Source: Streptomyces caatingaensis (GTDB lineage: Bacteria > Actinomycetota > Actinomycetes > Streptomycetales > Streptomycetaceae). Taken from it: DNA of 64,000 nt. Where the stretch lies: the NCBI RefSeq assembly GCF_001187435.1, contig NZ_LFXA01000002.1, positions 682,001 through 746,000 on the forward strand, read 5' to 3'. Both the position numbers and the translations under genes were made by a program. How positions within the stretch are numbered: the stretch's first letter is position 1; every line of letters begins with the position of its first letter. Shown piece by piece: positions 1-8,382 of the stretch. The notes below the pieces were generated by a model, which saw only the letters and a list, made by a program, of their open reading frames with translations, was not told the origin of the DNA and did not search any database.

Positions 1-1705
1 GCGGGGAGACGCGCAGGAGTCCGGCGTGCTCCCCGCACACCGTGCGCGGGCCGTCGAGCACCAGGACGCGGTCCGCGCGCAGGGCGGAGGCGGCGCGGTG
101 CGCGATGACGACCAGCGTGCGGCGCCCGTGCGGGCCCGCGGCCAGGGCGTCTTCGGCGCGGGCCTCGGCGGCCGCGTCGAGGTGGCAGGTCGCCTCGTCG
201 AGCAGGGCGACCGGGGCGGGGGAGAGCCAGGCGCGGGCCAGGGCGATCTGCTGGCGCTCGCCGGCCGACAGCTCGCCCGGTACGACGGGTGCGTCGAGAC
301 CGCCGAGCCGCCCGACGAGCCGCAGCATGCCGACGGCCTCCACGGCGTCCGCCAACTCACCCTGCGGCACGCGCCCTTCGCGCAGATAGCCGAGGTTGTC
401 GGCGAGCGTCCCCGAGAACACGTACGCCTCCTGCGGGATCAGCAGCCGCAGGGCCCGCGCGGCGGGGCTGTCCGCGGGCAGCCCCCCGAGCAGCACCTCC
501 CCGGAACGGGGTGCCAGCAGCCCCGCCGCCAGCCCGGCGAGCGTCGACTTGCCGACGCCGCTGGGCCCGACGACGGCCAGGCGGCCCCCGGGGGGCACGG
601 TCAGGGTGAGGTCGTGGACGGCGGGGGCCGAGTGGGGGCCGTAGGCGAAGGTGGTGCCGCGGAAGGCGAGTTCGGCCCCCCGCGGGGGACGGCCCGGCGC
701 CCTCGCGGGCCGTGCCGTCGGGAGGTCCCCGCCCTCCGTGCCGGGGCCGGGGTCCGTCCCGGGGGACGGGGAGGCGGCGGGAGCGGGGGAGAGAAGGCGG
801 CGGACGACGACCGTCAGGCGGGCGCCGCTCGTCCCCACCCCCCGCACCAGATCCTGCAGCGCCGGCAGCAGCGACTGCGTCAGATAGGCGAGGGCGCCGA
901 CCAGGGAGCCCGGGGTGACCCCCCGGTCGAGCAGCCAGGGCGCGGTCACCAGCAGCAGCACCAGCGGCAGGCGGCCCGCGACCGTGAGGGCCGCGATCCG
1001 GGCCACGGACCAGCGCGCGAGCGCCCCGGCCGCCCGCCGCTGGGCGTCGATCAGCGCCCCGGCCTCCGCCCGCACCCGGGCCTCCGCCCCGGCCGCCGCC
1101 ACGTCCCGCAGCCCCTGGCACACCTCGCCCAGCGACCGCGCGATCTCCTCGTCCGCGACGAGGAACGCCTCCTGGCGCCGGGCCAGCGCCCGCAGCGTCG
1201 CCGCGAAGAGGAGCAGGCCCAGCAGCAGGGGCCCGGCCACCACCGCCAACAGGGCGGGCGCCAGCACGAAGAGACCGGTCAGGGCGCCGGCCGCGGTGAA
1301 GACGAACGAGCGCGTGACCATCAGCAGCCCGGCGAACGCGTCCCGCGCGATCTCCACTTGGTGGGTGAGGCGGGAGACCGCCGCGCCGTCGCCGTCGTGG
1401 AGGGCGCGCGTCACGACCCGCCGGACGAGGGCGTCGCGCAGCGGCTCGACCACGGAGGCGAGCGCCGGGTACGTCCGTCCGGTGCTCAACGCCCCGGCGA
1501 GGACGGCGAGGACGGCGGCGCCCAGCCAGGCGAGGCCCGCGCCCGTCCGGCCGGCGAGGAAGCCGCCGTCCAGGGCGTGGGCGAGGGCGTACCCCAGGGC
1601 GAAGGTGTGGCCCGCCTCCAGGGCGGACCAGCCGGCCAGCCGGACGAGGGCGCGGCGCCGCGCGGCGAGGAACCGCAGCCCGGCGGAGGGCAGTTCAGTC
1701 CGCAC
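1..1705 (-). CDS. ABC exporter half-transporter, RamB/AmfA-like (3' end cut by window edge)
   Basis: The reading frame begins with GTG at 1705 and runs off the left edge with no stop, giving 568 visible residues. The N-terminal half is a six-helix ABC transmembrane domain. The C-terminal half is an ATPase with Walker A VGPSGVGKSTLAG, signature LSAGERQQIALARAW, Walker B ALLDEATCHLD with the catalytic Glu, and an H-loop His in VIAHR. The start overlaps the stop of the preceding ABC gene by about 11 bases, so the two are translationally coupled. In ram/amf loci the paired half-transporters are thought to export the modified SapB/AmfS peptide. Here the order synthetase, precursor, ABC, ABC fits that role. 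The substrate is inferred from context only. The truncation is a window artefact, not decay. Confidence 0.85.
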   Translation of the reverse strand, partial: MRTELPSAGLRFLAARRRALVRLAGWSALEAGHTFALGYALAHALDGGFLAGRTGAGLAWLGAAVLAVLAGALSTGRTYPALASVVEPLRDALVRRVVTRALHDGDGAAVSRLTHQVEIARDAFAGLLMVTRSFVFTAAGALTGLFVLAPALLAVVAGPLLLGLLLFAATLRALARRQEAFLVADEEIARSLGEVCQGLRDVAAAGAEARVRAEAGALIDAQRRAAGALARWSVARIAALTVAGRLPLVLLLVTAPWLLDRGVTPGSLVGALAYLTQSLLPALQDLVRGVGTSGARLTVVVRRLLSPAPAASPSPGTDPGPGTEGGDLPTARPARAPGRPPRGAELAFRGTTFAYGPHSAPAVHDLTLTVPPGGRLAVVGPSGVGKSTLAGLAAGLLAPRSGEVLLGGLPADSPAARALRLLIPQEAYVFSGTLADNLGYLREGRVPQGELADAVEAVGMLRLVGRLGGLDAPVVPGELSAGERQQIALARAWLSPAPVALLDEATCHLDAAAEARAEDALAAGPHGRRTLVVIAHRAASALRADRVLVLDGPRTVCGEHAGLLRVSP

Positions 1706-3440
1706 CGAACACCGCCCGGTACTCCGGCAGGTGCCACAGCTCCGCGTGCGGGCCCGTGGCGCGCAGCCGGCCGTCCTCCAGCCAGGCGACGCGGTCGGCG
1801 CGGGCGGCCGTGGAGGCGCGCCGGGCGACGACGACGCGGGTGCGGGCGGCGACGTCGTGGGCGAGGGCCCGGCCGACCTCCCGCTCGGTGGGGGAGTCGA
1901 GCCCGGACGTGGCGTCGTCCAGGACGAGGACCCGCCCGGCGTGGGCGAACGCCCGCGCCAGACCGAGGCGTTGGGCCTCGCCGCCGGACAGGGGCGCGGC
2001 CGCGCGCGGCGTGTCGTACCCCTCGGGCAGCCGCCGGACGAAGCCGTCCGCGCAGGCGGCCCGCGCGGCGGCGACGACCGCCTCCCGGCCGGGGTCGGTG
2101 ACGCCGAGGGCGAGGGCGTCGCCGACGGTGGCGCCCAGCAGCGCGGGCCGCTCGAAGGCGTGGCCGACGGCGCCGCGCAGGGCGTCGTGCGACAGGGCGG
2201 GCAGGGGGACGCCGTCGAGGGCGACGGTCCCGGTGTCGGGGTCGGCGAGCCGGCCGGCCAGCGCGGCCAGCACCGACTTGCCGCTGCCGGAACGGCCGAC
2301 GACGGCCAGCGAGGTGCCGCCGGGCACGACGAGGTCGATGCCGCTCAGGACCGGCCGGCCGTCGCGGACCGCGCCGACGCCGCGCAGCTCCAGGGTGCCG
2401 GGGCCGGGCGGCAGCGGCAGCCCGCCGTGGCGCACGGGCGGGACGGCGAGGACCTCGGCGATCCGCCGGCCCGCCGCCCGGGCGCGGACGAGGGCGCCGA
2501 TCCGCCCGGTGAGCATGCCGATGCCGGTGGCGAGGACGGCGTAGCGGGAGGCGGCCAGCAGGTCGCCCACGCTGATCCGGCCCCCGGAGAGCAGCACACC
2601 GGCGACGGCGAGGACGGTGATCTGGAGCAGCGGGACGAGGGTGACGGCCCGGGCACCGGCCCGGCCCTGCACCCGCCACATGCGGTGGCCCTGGCGGGAC
2701 AGCCCGCCCAACGGCGCGAGCACGCGGGCGCGTTCGCGTCCGGCCGTGCCGGCGGCGGCGATGGTGCGGGCGCCCGTGACGGCCTCGGCGAGGCGGCCCG
2801 CGATGTCCCCCTGGATCCGCTGGTAGCGCGCGGCGCAGTCGCCGGAGGCGCGGGCGAAGGAGCGCAGCAGGAGGAAGAGCAGGGGCGCGCCCGCGAGGAA
2901 GGCGGCGGCCAGCCAGGGGCTGATGATCCCCAGGGCGGCGACGGCGCCCAGCGGGCCGGCGGCGGTGGCGGCGGCGGTGGCCACGGTGGCGGGGGCGGCC
3001 GCGGCGTCGGCGGTGTTGCCCACGAGGCGGGTGACCAGGTCGCCGGGGGCGGTACGGGCGGTGACGCGCGGCCCGGCCGCGAGGACGTGGCGCAGCAGCC
3101 GGTGGCGCAGGTACGCGGTGGAGCGGGCGGCGGTGGTGCCGCCGAGCAGGTCGGCGACGGCGTCCAGGGCGGCGGCCCCGCAGATCAGCGCGGCGCACAG
3201 GGCGACGTGGCGGCCGGCGCCGGGGTCGCGGGCCAGCAGGAGGTCGAGGGCGCGCCCGAGGGCGGCGGGCAGCAGCAGCCCGGCGCCGGCGGACAGCAGG
3301 GTGGCCAGGCCGAGGACGGCCGCGGGCGCGGCGGCCTGCCGGACCGCGCCGCGCAGCACGCGGTCGCCGTCGGGGGCGGCGTGGACCGGGGCGCGGCCTG
3401 GTGCGGGAGCGGCGCCTCCGGTGGTGCTTCTGCGGGGCAT
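1695..3440 (-). CDS. ABC exporter half-transporter, RamA/AmfB-like
   Basis: This is a 581-residue fused permease-ATPase half-transporter, probably the heterodimer partner of the next gene. It has six hydrophobic helices, then an ATPase domain with Walker A VGRSGSGKSVLA, signature LSGGEAQRLGLARAFA and Walker B VLVLDDATSGLD. The catalytic Glu after Walker B is Asp, and the H-loop His is Arg (VVVARRAST), so this half carries a degenerate ATP site while its partner looks canonical. That asymmetry is known in heterodimeric ABC exporters. I chose ATG at 3440. An in-frame start at 3485 would place the 3470-3501 hairpin inside the coding region. The gene follows the lanthipeptide precursor, so export of that peptide is the likely role. 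Confidence 0.85.
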   Translation of the reverse strand: MPRRSTTGGAAPAPGRAPVHAAPDGDRVLRGAVRQAAAPAAVLGLATLLSAGAGLLLPAALGRALDLLLARDPGAGRHVALCAALICGAAALDAVADLLGGTTAARSTAYLRHRLLRHVLAAGPRVTARTAPGDLVTRLVGNTADAAAAPATVATAAATAAGPLGAVAALGIISPWLAAAFLAGAPLLFLLLRSFARASGDCAARYQRIQGDIAGRLAEAVTGARTIAAAGTAGRERARVLAPLGGLSRQGHRMWRVQGRAGARAVTLVPLLQITVLAVAGVLLSGGRISVGDLLAASRYAVLATGIGMLTGRIGALVRARAAGRRIAEVLAVPPVRHGGLPLPPGPGTLELRGVGAVRDGRPVLSGIDLVVPGGTSLAVVGRSGSGKSVLAALAGRLADPDTGTVALDGVPLPALSHDALRGAVGHAFERPALLGATVGDALALGVTDPGREAVVAAARAACADGFVRRLPEGYDTPRAAAPLSGGEAQRLGLARAFAHAGRVLVLDDATSGLDSPTEREVGRALAHDVAARTRVVVARRASTAARADRVAWLEDGRLRATGPHAELWHLPEYRAVFGAD

Positions 3441-3469
3441 GGCCGGCCTTCGCGTCGGTGCGGGCGGGC

Positions 3470-3501
3470 CCCGGACGGCCACCACGGGGAGGCCGTCCGG
3501 G
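3470..3501 (-). terminator. Intercistronic hairpin between precursor peptide and ABC genes
   Basis: A perfect 11-bp stem (3470-3480 pairing with 3491-3501) encloses a 10-base loop. It lies 42 bases after the precursor stop and 30 bases before the ABC start. There is no T-run, so it may act as a partial terminator or a 3' stabiliser of the synthetase-precursor mRNA. Attenuating hairpins after the structural gene are common in lantibiotic operons. Confidence 0.55.
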
Positions 3502-3542
3502 ACCGTTCTCTCATATCTGACGAGCCGTCAGGCGCGCGGCCG

Positions 3543-3668
3543 TCAGAGACACAGCAGAACGCTGATGGCGCTCACGCAGGAGAGCAGGCTGGCCGAGCTC
3601 TCGCCGCCGTGGCCACCGCCGTCGTGCATCTCCTCGGATTCCATGTTCTGCAGGTCGAGAAGGGCCAT
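3543..3668 (-). CDS. amfS: SapB/AmfS-type class III lanthipeptide precursor
   Basis: This 41-codon gene encodes a precursor of the RamS/AmfS family. The leader starts MALLDLQNMESEEM, close to the LxDLQxM leader motif of RamS and AmfS. A Gly/His-rich hinge follows at residues 15-23. The core holds two consecutive S-x2-S-x3-C units, SSASLLSC (24-31) and SAISVLLC (33-40), ending in Leu41. These serines would be phosphorylated, eliminated and cyclised onto the cysteines by the neighbouring LanKC, giving lanthionine or labionin rings. A ribosome site (GGAAAGGAAA) precedes ATG at 3668. SapB-type products are surface-active peptides that help aerial hyphae rise. The two rings are separated by one residue (Val32); the relatives I recall have two or more. 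Confidence 0.9.
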   Translation of the reverse strand: MALLDLQNMESEEMHDGGGHGGESSASLLSCVSAISVLLCL

Positions 3669-3729
3669 GATGTTTCCTTTCCTGGGGACGGGATTCGGTG
3701 CGCGGTGCCGCCGAGCGGCGGCACCGGGT

Positions 3730-6423
3730 CTAGGAGCCCGCGGGGGCGGGCACGCCCCGGAGGGGCGGGAGGAACGGCAGGTGGGCGGGGCGGCCGCCGA
3801 GCGCGGCGCCCAGCGCCAGCAGACAGCCGGCCGTTCCGGTGGCGAGGTCCATCGACAGCCGCATCATCTGGTGCCCGGGGAAGGCGAGTTCGCCCCGGTA
3901 CTCCATGGCGTACCAGTCCAGGCCGCGGGCCTGGGCGGTCACCTGGTCGCGGGTGACGCCGGGGGCGGTGGTGCGGTGCAGGTGCAGGACCATCCCGGCG
4001 CGGCCCTGGAACAGGCCGGGCTGGGCGTAGAAGCGGGAGCGGGCCGCGGCGAGGACGCCGTCGCGGGCGGCCGCGAGGCCGGGGTCCGGCTCGCGGCCGT
4101 CGCGGGCCGCGAGGGTCAGGAAGTCGTCGAGGACCATGCCGATGCCCACGCTGCCGTCGCCGGCGTACGGCATGGTGCGCCAGCCCTCGTCGACCTGGAG
4201 GCTGCCGCTCCGCGTGGTCACGCAGCGGTCGAGGTCGGCGCGGAGGGCCGTCCCGGCGAGGGTGAGCAGCTCGGAGGCGCCGGTCCGCTCGTACAGCCGC
4301 AGGAACAGCAGCGCGGGCCCCGCCGCGCCGCGCATCAGCCCGGCGCGGCGGCCGGCGGGCGCGCTCTCGGCGGTCATCCGGTCGGCGAGCGACCGGGCGG
4401 CGGCGAGGGCCTGCCGGCGCAGGCGCGTCTCGCCGGTCGTCGCGGCCAGGTGGTCGAGGACGAGCCCGATGCCGGCGATGCCGCCGCGCAGGTCGGAGGT
4501 GAGGCGCTGCCAGTTCTCGCTCAGCACCGTGTCGATCAGGCCGAGGGCGCGGCCGGTGTGGCCGAGCCGGTCGAGGACGAACGCGACGCCGGCGAGGCCG
4601 TCGTAGAGGCCGAGCGGGGTGCCGGGGGGTGGCGGGTCGGTGTGGTCGAGCAGCCAGCGCTCGCCCGCCTCGTACCGCTCGGCCCCCACCTCGTCCAGGG
4701 CGTACAGCACGCCGGCGGCGCCGTGCGCCAGGCCGAGGCCGCCGCCGTCGCCGAACTGGGCGATGTCGCCCGGGAAGAGGCGGTCGTCGCGGTGGGGGGT
4801 GGCGGAGGCCAGGAGGGCGCGGACCATCGAGTCGCGGCTCGCGGGCCAGTCGGCGGCGGCGGGCGGTCGGGTGCCGCCGCCACGCCGGCTGCGCCTGGCG
4901 CCTTTGTCGTCGCCGTGGACGCCGTCGTTGCCGCGGACACCATCGTCGCCGTCGTCTCCGTCGTGGCCGGCGTCGCGGGCGCCGTCGTCGCGGAGGATCT
5001 CGGCGACGGCCTCGTCGAGGAACGCCCTCGGCACGGGGAACTGCTGGGCGATCACCTCGGCGAGGTGGGCGGCCTTGGCGCGGTCGATGACGAGGAGCGT
5101 GGTGAGGGGCAGGAACAGCGCCAGCCGCAGGCACGCCAGCGCGTAGCGGTCCACGTCGGCGCCGCGGCGGCCGGGCGGGGCGAAGAAGCCCGGGTGGGCG
5201 ACGACTTGGCGGCCGTGCTCGGCGGCGGGGGCCGCGGCCTCGAAGTCGATGAGCCGCACCGAGCGTTCGTCGGGCGCGACCATGACGTTGAACATGTGCA
5301 GGTCGTTGAAGACGAGCCCGCGGGAGTGGACGGCGGTCACGGCCTCCTCGACGGCGCGGTGGATCCGCAGCGCCCACTCGGTGTAGGCGGCGGTGGCCGC
5401 GGGGTCGGGATCGGCGGCGAGCAGCGGATGGCGTTCGCCGAAGAAGGAGTTGAGGGGCTTGCCCTCCACGAAGTCCATCACCAGGAAGCGGTGGTCGCCG
5501 AGCGTGAACCAGTCGCGCACCTCGGGCGCGACCCCGAGCCCGGACAGCCGCTCCAGCGCGTCCTTCTCCCGCTCCAGGCGCGTGATGGCGTCGGCCCCGT
5601 CGGCCGCGAGGCCCGCGTGCGGACGGCCCTCCTTGAGGACGACCCGGCGTCCGTCGCGGGTGTCGGTGCCGCGGTAGACGCCGCCGCCGTTGGAGAAGTG
5701 CAGGGCCTTCTCGATGCGGTACGGGATGTCGGTGACGGTCGTCGCGTTGCGCGCGGCCAGGTGCGGGGCGAGGAACTCCGGGAGCGTCACCCACGGCGGC
5801 ACCTGGAACGCCGGCTCTCTGGGATCCGGGACGAGGCGCCCCTCCCCGTCCTCGATCGCCGGGACGAGAGTGCCGCGCCCGTCGACGCAGAAGCGGCGGA
5901 CGAACGCGCCGTAGCGCACATGGAGCGGACCCTCGTGCCAGCGCAGGTCGGTGAGGACGTACGGGCCGGGGCGGCCGCCGACGATCCCGTGCAACTCCTC
6001 CAGCACGGTGCGGAGTTGTCCGTCGTCGCGCGGATAGACGGTGACGAACTTCCCGCTGTGGTCGCGCGCCGCGTACTTGGTGTTGCGCAGGTGCAGGAGG
6101 TGGGGCGCGGGGACGAACTTGAACGGGATGCCGCGGGGCACGCAGTAGTCCCAGACGTCGGCCGCGGTCTTGTCCGCGGTGTCCGCGGTGGCCGAGACGT
6201 GGATCTTCCAGCCCTGGAGGGGGCCGGTGCCCTTCCCCTCCTTCTCCAGCGGCCGGAGCGCGAGCCAGTCCCCGGAGCGGGCGCTCTCCCAGCCGTCCGG
6301 GACGGGGCGCCGGGCGGTGTCGAAGAGGACGCCGTCGGGGGCGGTGGCGGCAGCGGCAGCGGTCTCCGGGGTCTCGTAGAAGTGCCTGTCCGCCAGGCAG
6401 TAGACCTCGTACCGCTTGTCCAT
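3730..6423 (-). CDS. amfT: Class III lanthionine synthetase LanKC (RamC/AmfT-like)
   Basis: This 897-residue synthetase begins MDKRYEVYCLADRHFYETP, the characteristic RamC/AmfT start. The order is a lyase-like N-terminal region (about 1-210), a Ser/Thr-kinase-like domain (about 240-460) and a LanC-like cyclase domain (about 535-890). In the kinase, VVLKEGRPH carries the ATP-binding Lys, NDLHMFNVMV the catalytic Asp374, and LIDFEAA the metal-binding Asp393. The cyclase region has no obvious Cys-Cys-His zinc ligands, as is normal for class III. An Asp/Gly-rich low-complexity linker (about 474-520) joins the kinase and cyclase. It phosphorylates and eliminates Ser in the precursor encoded 61 bases downstream, then forms rings. 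Two copies of GGGGGATCAC precede the ATG. Confidence 0.93.
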   Translation of the reverse strand: MDKRYEVYCLADRHFYETPETAAAAATAPDGVLFDTARRPVPDGWESARSGDWLALRPLEKEGKGTGPLQGWKIHVSATADTADKTAADVWDYCVPRGIPFKFVPAPHLLHLRNTKYAARDHSGKFVTVYPRDDGQLRTVLEELHGIVGGRPGPYVLTDLRWHEGPLHVRYGAFVRRFCVDGRGTLVPAIEDGEGRLVPDPREPAFQVPPWVTLPEFLAPHLAARNATTVTDIPYRIEKALHFSNGGGVYRGTDTRDGRRVVLKEGRPHAGLAADGADAITRLEREKDALERLSGLGVAPEVRDWFTLGDHRFLVMDFVEGKPLNSFFGERHPLLAADPDPAATAAYTEWALRIHRAVEEAVTAVHSRGLVFNDLHMFNVMVAPDERSVRLIDFEAAAPAAEHGRQVVAHPGFFAPPGRRGADVDRYALACLRLALFLPLTTLLVIDRAKAAHLAEVIAQQFPVPRAFLDEAVAEILRDDGARDAGHDGDDGDDGVRGNDGVHGDDKGARRSRRGGGTRPPAAADWPASRDSMVRALLASATPHRDDRLFPGDIAQFGDGGGLGLAHGAAGVLYALDEVGAERYEAGERWLLDHTDPPPPGTPLGLYDGLAGVAFVLDRLGHTGRALGLIDTVLSENWQRLTSDLRGGIAGIGLVLDHLAATTGETRLRRQALAAARSLADRMTAESAPAGRRAGLMRGAAGPALLFLRLYERTGASELLTLAGTALRADLDRCVTTRSGSLQVDEGWRTMPYAGDGSVGIGMVLDDFLTLAARDGREPDPGLAAARDGVLAAARSRFYAQPGLFQGRAGMVLHLHRTTAPGVTRDQVTAQARGLDWYAMEYRGELAFPGHQMMRLSMDLATGTAGCLLALGAALGGRPAHLPFLPPLRGVPAPAGS

Positions 6424-6702
6424 GTGATCCCCCTCGTGATCCCCCGCGGTGGTGATGCACCGAGATTTTCACGCGGTGGGGGGCGGGGACAGTCACAGGT
6501 GTCATGAAGGGGCCGTGCAGAACGCATGGTTGGGGACCGGGGGTTGGGGGAAACGGGGAGCCCCCTCGGGGGCAGGGGCCCGGGGCGCATCCCCCGCCGA
6601 CCGGGCAATCCCCGCCCCGCACCCCCCGCCCCACTACCGTCATCACTCAAACCACCACGAAACAGGAGCAACCCACCACACCCCCAGAAAGCGAACCCCC
6701 GC
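6424..6702. promoter_or_regulatory. Divergent promoter region between lanKC and ATP-grasp gene
   Basis: This 279-base gap separates two divergent genes. The lanKC side has a tandem ribosome-binding repeat: GTGATCCCCC on the plus strand at 6424-6433 and again at 6436-6445. A short GC hairpin, GCCCCC-tc-GGGGGC, lies at 6560-6573. ram and amf operons are switched on by a response regulator (RamR/AmfR), but no such gene is inside the window, and I cannot name a binding site with confidence. Confidence 0.4.
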
Positions 6703-8382
6703 ATGATCGACCCCGACACCACCCTCCTCCTCATGGGCCTCACCGCCCCCACCCCCTGGGAGCGCGACCAGATCCACCGCCTCTGCGCCCAGGCCCGCTC
6801 CCGCGGCATCACCCTCGTCGGCGCCGACACCCCCGCCGCCCTCCGTTCCGCCACCGCCGGCGAACTCGCGAACGTCGACGACGTCCTCGCCCTGGACATC
6901 CACAACCCGGAGCCCTGCCGGGCCTGGGCCGCCACCGAACCGCCGGTGGACGGCGTGCTGACGGTCCGTGAGCCCGCCGTCCTGCCGGCCGCCGTCATCG
7001 CCCGCGAACTCGGCCTCCCGGGCAACGACCCCGACGCCGTACGGCGCGTGCGCACCAGGGACCTGTGCCGGCAACGGCTGCGCGACGCCGGCCTCCCCCA
7101 GCCGTACAGCGCCGTCTGCGAGGACGCCGACGACGCCGAACGCTTCCTCCGCGAAACCCTCCCGGGGCCGTGGATCGTCGCCCCGCGCGACGGCCTCGAC
7201 GGCGCCGGCGTCTCGCGCGTCGACCGGCTGGACCAGCTCCCGGAGGCCGTACGCAGGGCGAAGGCCCCGGACGACGCGCCCTACGTCCTCGTCGAGACCT
7301 TCGTCCCGGGCGGCGCGTACTCCGCCGAGGGCGTGATGCTCGAGGAGGAGGCCCATGTCCTCGCCCTCACCCACCGCACCGTCACCGACGGCCTCCTGAC
7401 GACCGCCCGCGCGCAGCCCTCCGGACTGGACCCGGTCACCGCGGAACGCGCCGCCGGGACGGTCGCCGAGGCCCTCGGCGTCCTCGGCGTCACGCACGGG
7501 CTCTTCCACGTCGGGTTCTGGGTGAACGGCTCGGGGATCGTCATCGGGGACGTCCACTGCCGCGCGGGAGGGGAGTTCGTCCACGCCCTGGTCGAGCAGA
7601 CCCGCCCCGGACTGGAGCTCTTCGGCCTCCTCGTGGACGACCTCCTCGACTGCGAGCGCCGCCCGCTGCCCGAGCCCGCCGGGGCCGCGCGCGCCGACTT
7701 CCTCCTCGCCCCGCCCGGCCGGCTGCGCGCCGTCCACGGCTGGGAGGAGCTGCTGCGCCACCCCAACGTCCTCACGGCCGCCCTCACCGTCGAGCCCGGC
7801 GGCACCGTCACCGAGGAACGCGACGACGCCGCCCGCCCCGGCGTCTTCGTCACCCGCGCCGCCGCCCCGGACGGCCTGGAGGCCCTCGCCGCCCGCCTGG
7901 CGCGGCGGATCGTCCTCGACGTCGAGGACGCGGAGGACCCGGAGGACGTGGCGGGCGCCGAGGGTGTGGAAGAGGCGGAGCACGCGGAGGCCACGGAGGA
8001 CGCGGAGGTCATGGACGAAGCCGGGGACGGTGCCGGTGGTGGCACGGACGGCGGCGAGTGCGGCGGCGGTGCCGAGGACGCCGGGGTCACGGAGCGCGAC
8101 GAGGCTCCGGCGAGCGACGGCGGCGGCACCGCGCCCGACGCCGTACCCGCGGACGGCGTGCCCGGAGCCGAGCCGGAGCACGGGACCGGGCCCGCGCCCG
8201 ACGCCGCCACCGCGAACGGGAGCGCGGCCGGGCCCCAGGACGAACTCCCCGCCGCCCCCGGGCCGGAGACGCCGCCCGGCCCCGGCCCACAGCCCGAAGC
8301 GGGGCCCGGGCACCAGCCCGAGGCCGCGCCCGGAGCCGGGCCGGGCGACGTCGGCGACGCCGCCGTACCGGTGCACGCCTAG
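6703..8382 (+). CDS. ATP-grasp ligase-like protein with long acidic/Pro-Gly tail
   Basis: This 559-residue protein has two parts. Residues 1 to about 400 form an ATP-grasp carboxylate-amine ligase-like fold: an N-terminal pre-ATP-grasp region, a GLPGNDPDAVRRVRTRD segment, the glycine-rich GLDGAGVSRV loop, and the metal-site strand IVIGDVHCRAGGEFV. Residues about 405-559 are low complexity, first Glu/Asp/Ala repeats and then Pro/Gly/Ala runs, and are presumably disordered. I chose ATG at 6703 because the homology-like region starts there; frame upstream is Pro/Gly noise. It is divergent from lanKC. ATP-grasp enzymes ligate peptides or amino acids, and some modify RiPPs, but a link to the lanthipeptide is speculation. 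The substrate is unknown. Confidence 0.75.
   Translation: MIDPDTTLLLMGLTAPTPWERDQIHRLCAQARSRGITLVGADTPAALRSATAGELANVDDVLALDIHNPEPCRAWAATEPPVDGVLTVREPAVLPAAVIARELGLPGNDPDAVRRVRTRDLCRQRLRDAGLPQPYSAVCEDADDAERFLRETLPGPWIVAPRDGLDGAGVSRVDRLDQLPEAVRRAKAPDDAPYVLVETFVPGGAYSAEGVMLEEEAHVLALTHRTVTDGLLTTARAQPSGLDPVTAERAAGTVAEALGVLGVTHGLFHVGFWVNGSGIVIGDVHCRAGGEFVHALVEQTRPGLELFGLLVDDLLDCERRPLPEPAGAARADFLLAPPGRLRAVHGWEELLRHPNVLTAALTVEPGGTVTEERDDAARPGVFVTRAAAPDGLEALAARLARRIVLDVEDAEDPEDVAGAEGVEEAEHAEATEDAEVMDEAGDGAGGGTDGGECGGGAEDAGVTERDEAPASDGGGTAPDAVPADGVPGAEPEHGTGPAPDAATANGSAAGPQDELPAAPGPETPPGPGPQPEAGPGHQPEAAPGAGPGDVGDAAVPVHA

Noticed and set aside
3543..6423. Class I or II lantibiotic assignment
   Set aside because: No LanB/LanC or LanM; the synthetase has kinase and LanC-like parts of LanKC, and the precursor has S-x2-S-x3-C units.
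26..6507. Several long plus-strand frames opposite the lanthipeptide operon
   Set aside because: LanKC and ABC motifs lie on the minus strand; the plus frames are Arg/Gly/Pro noise.
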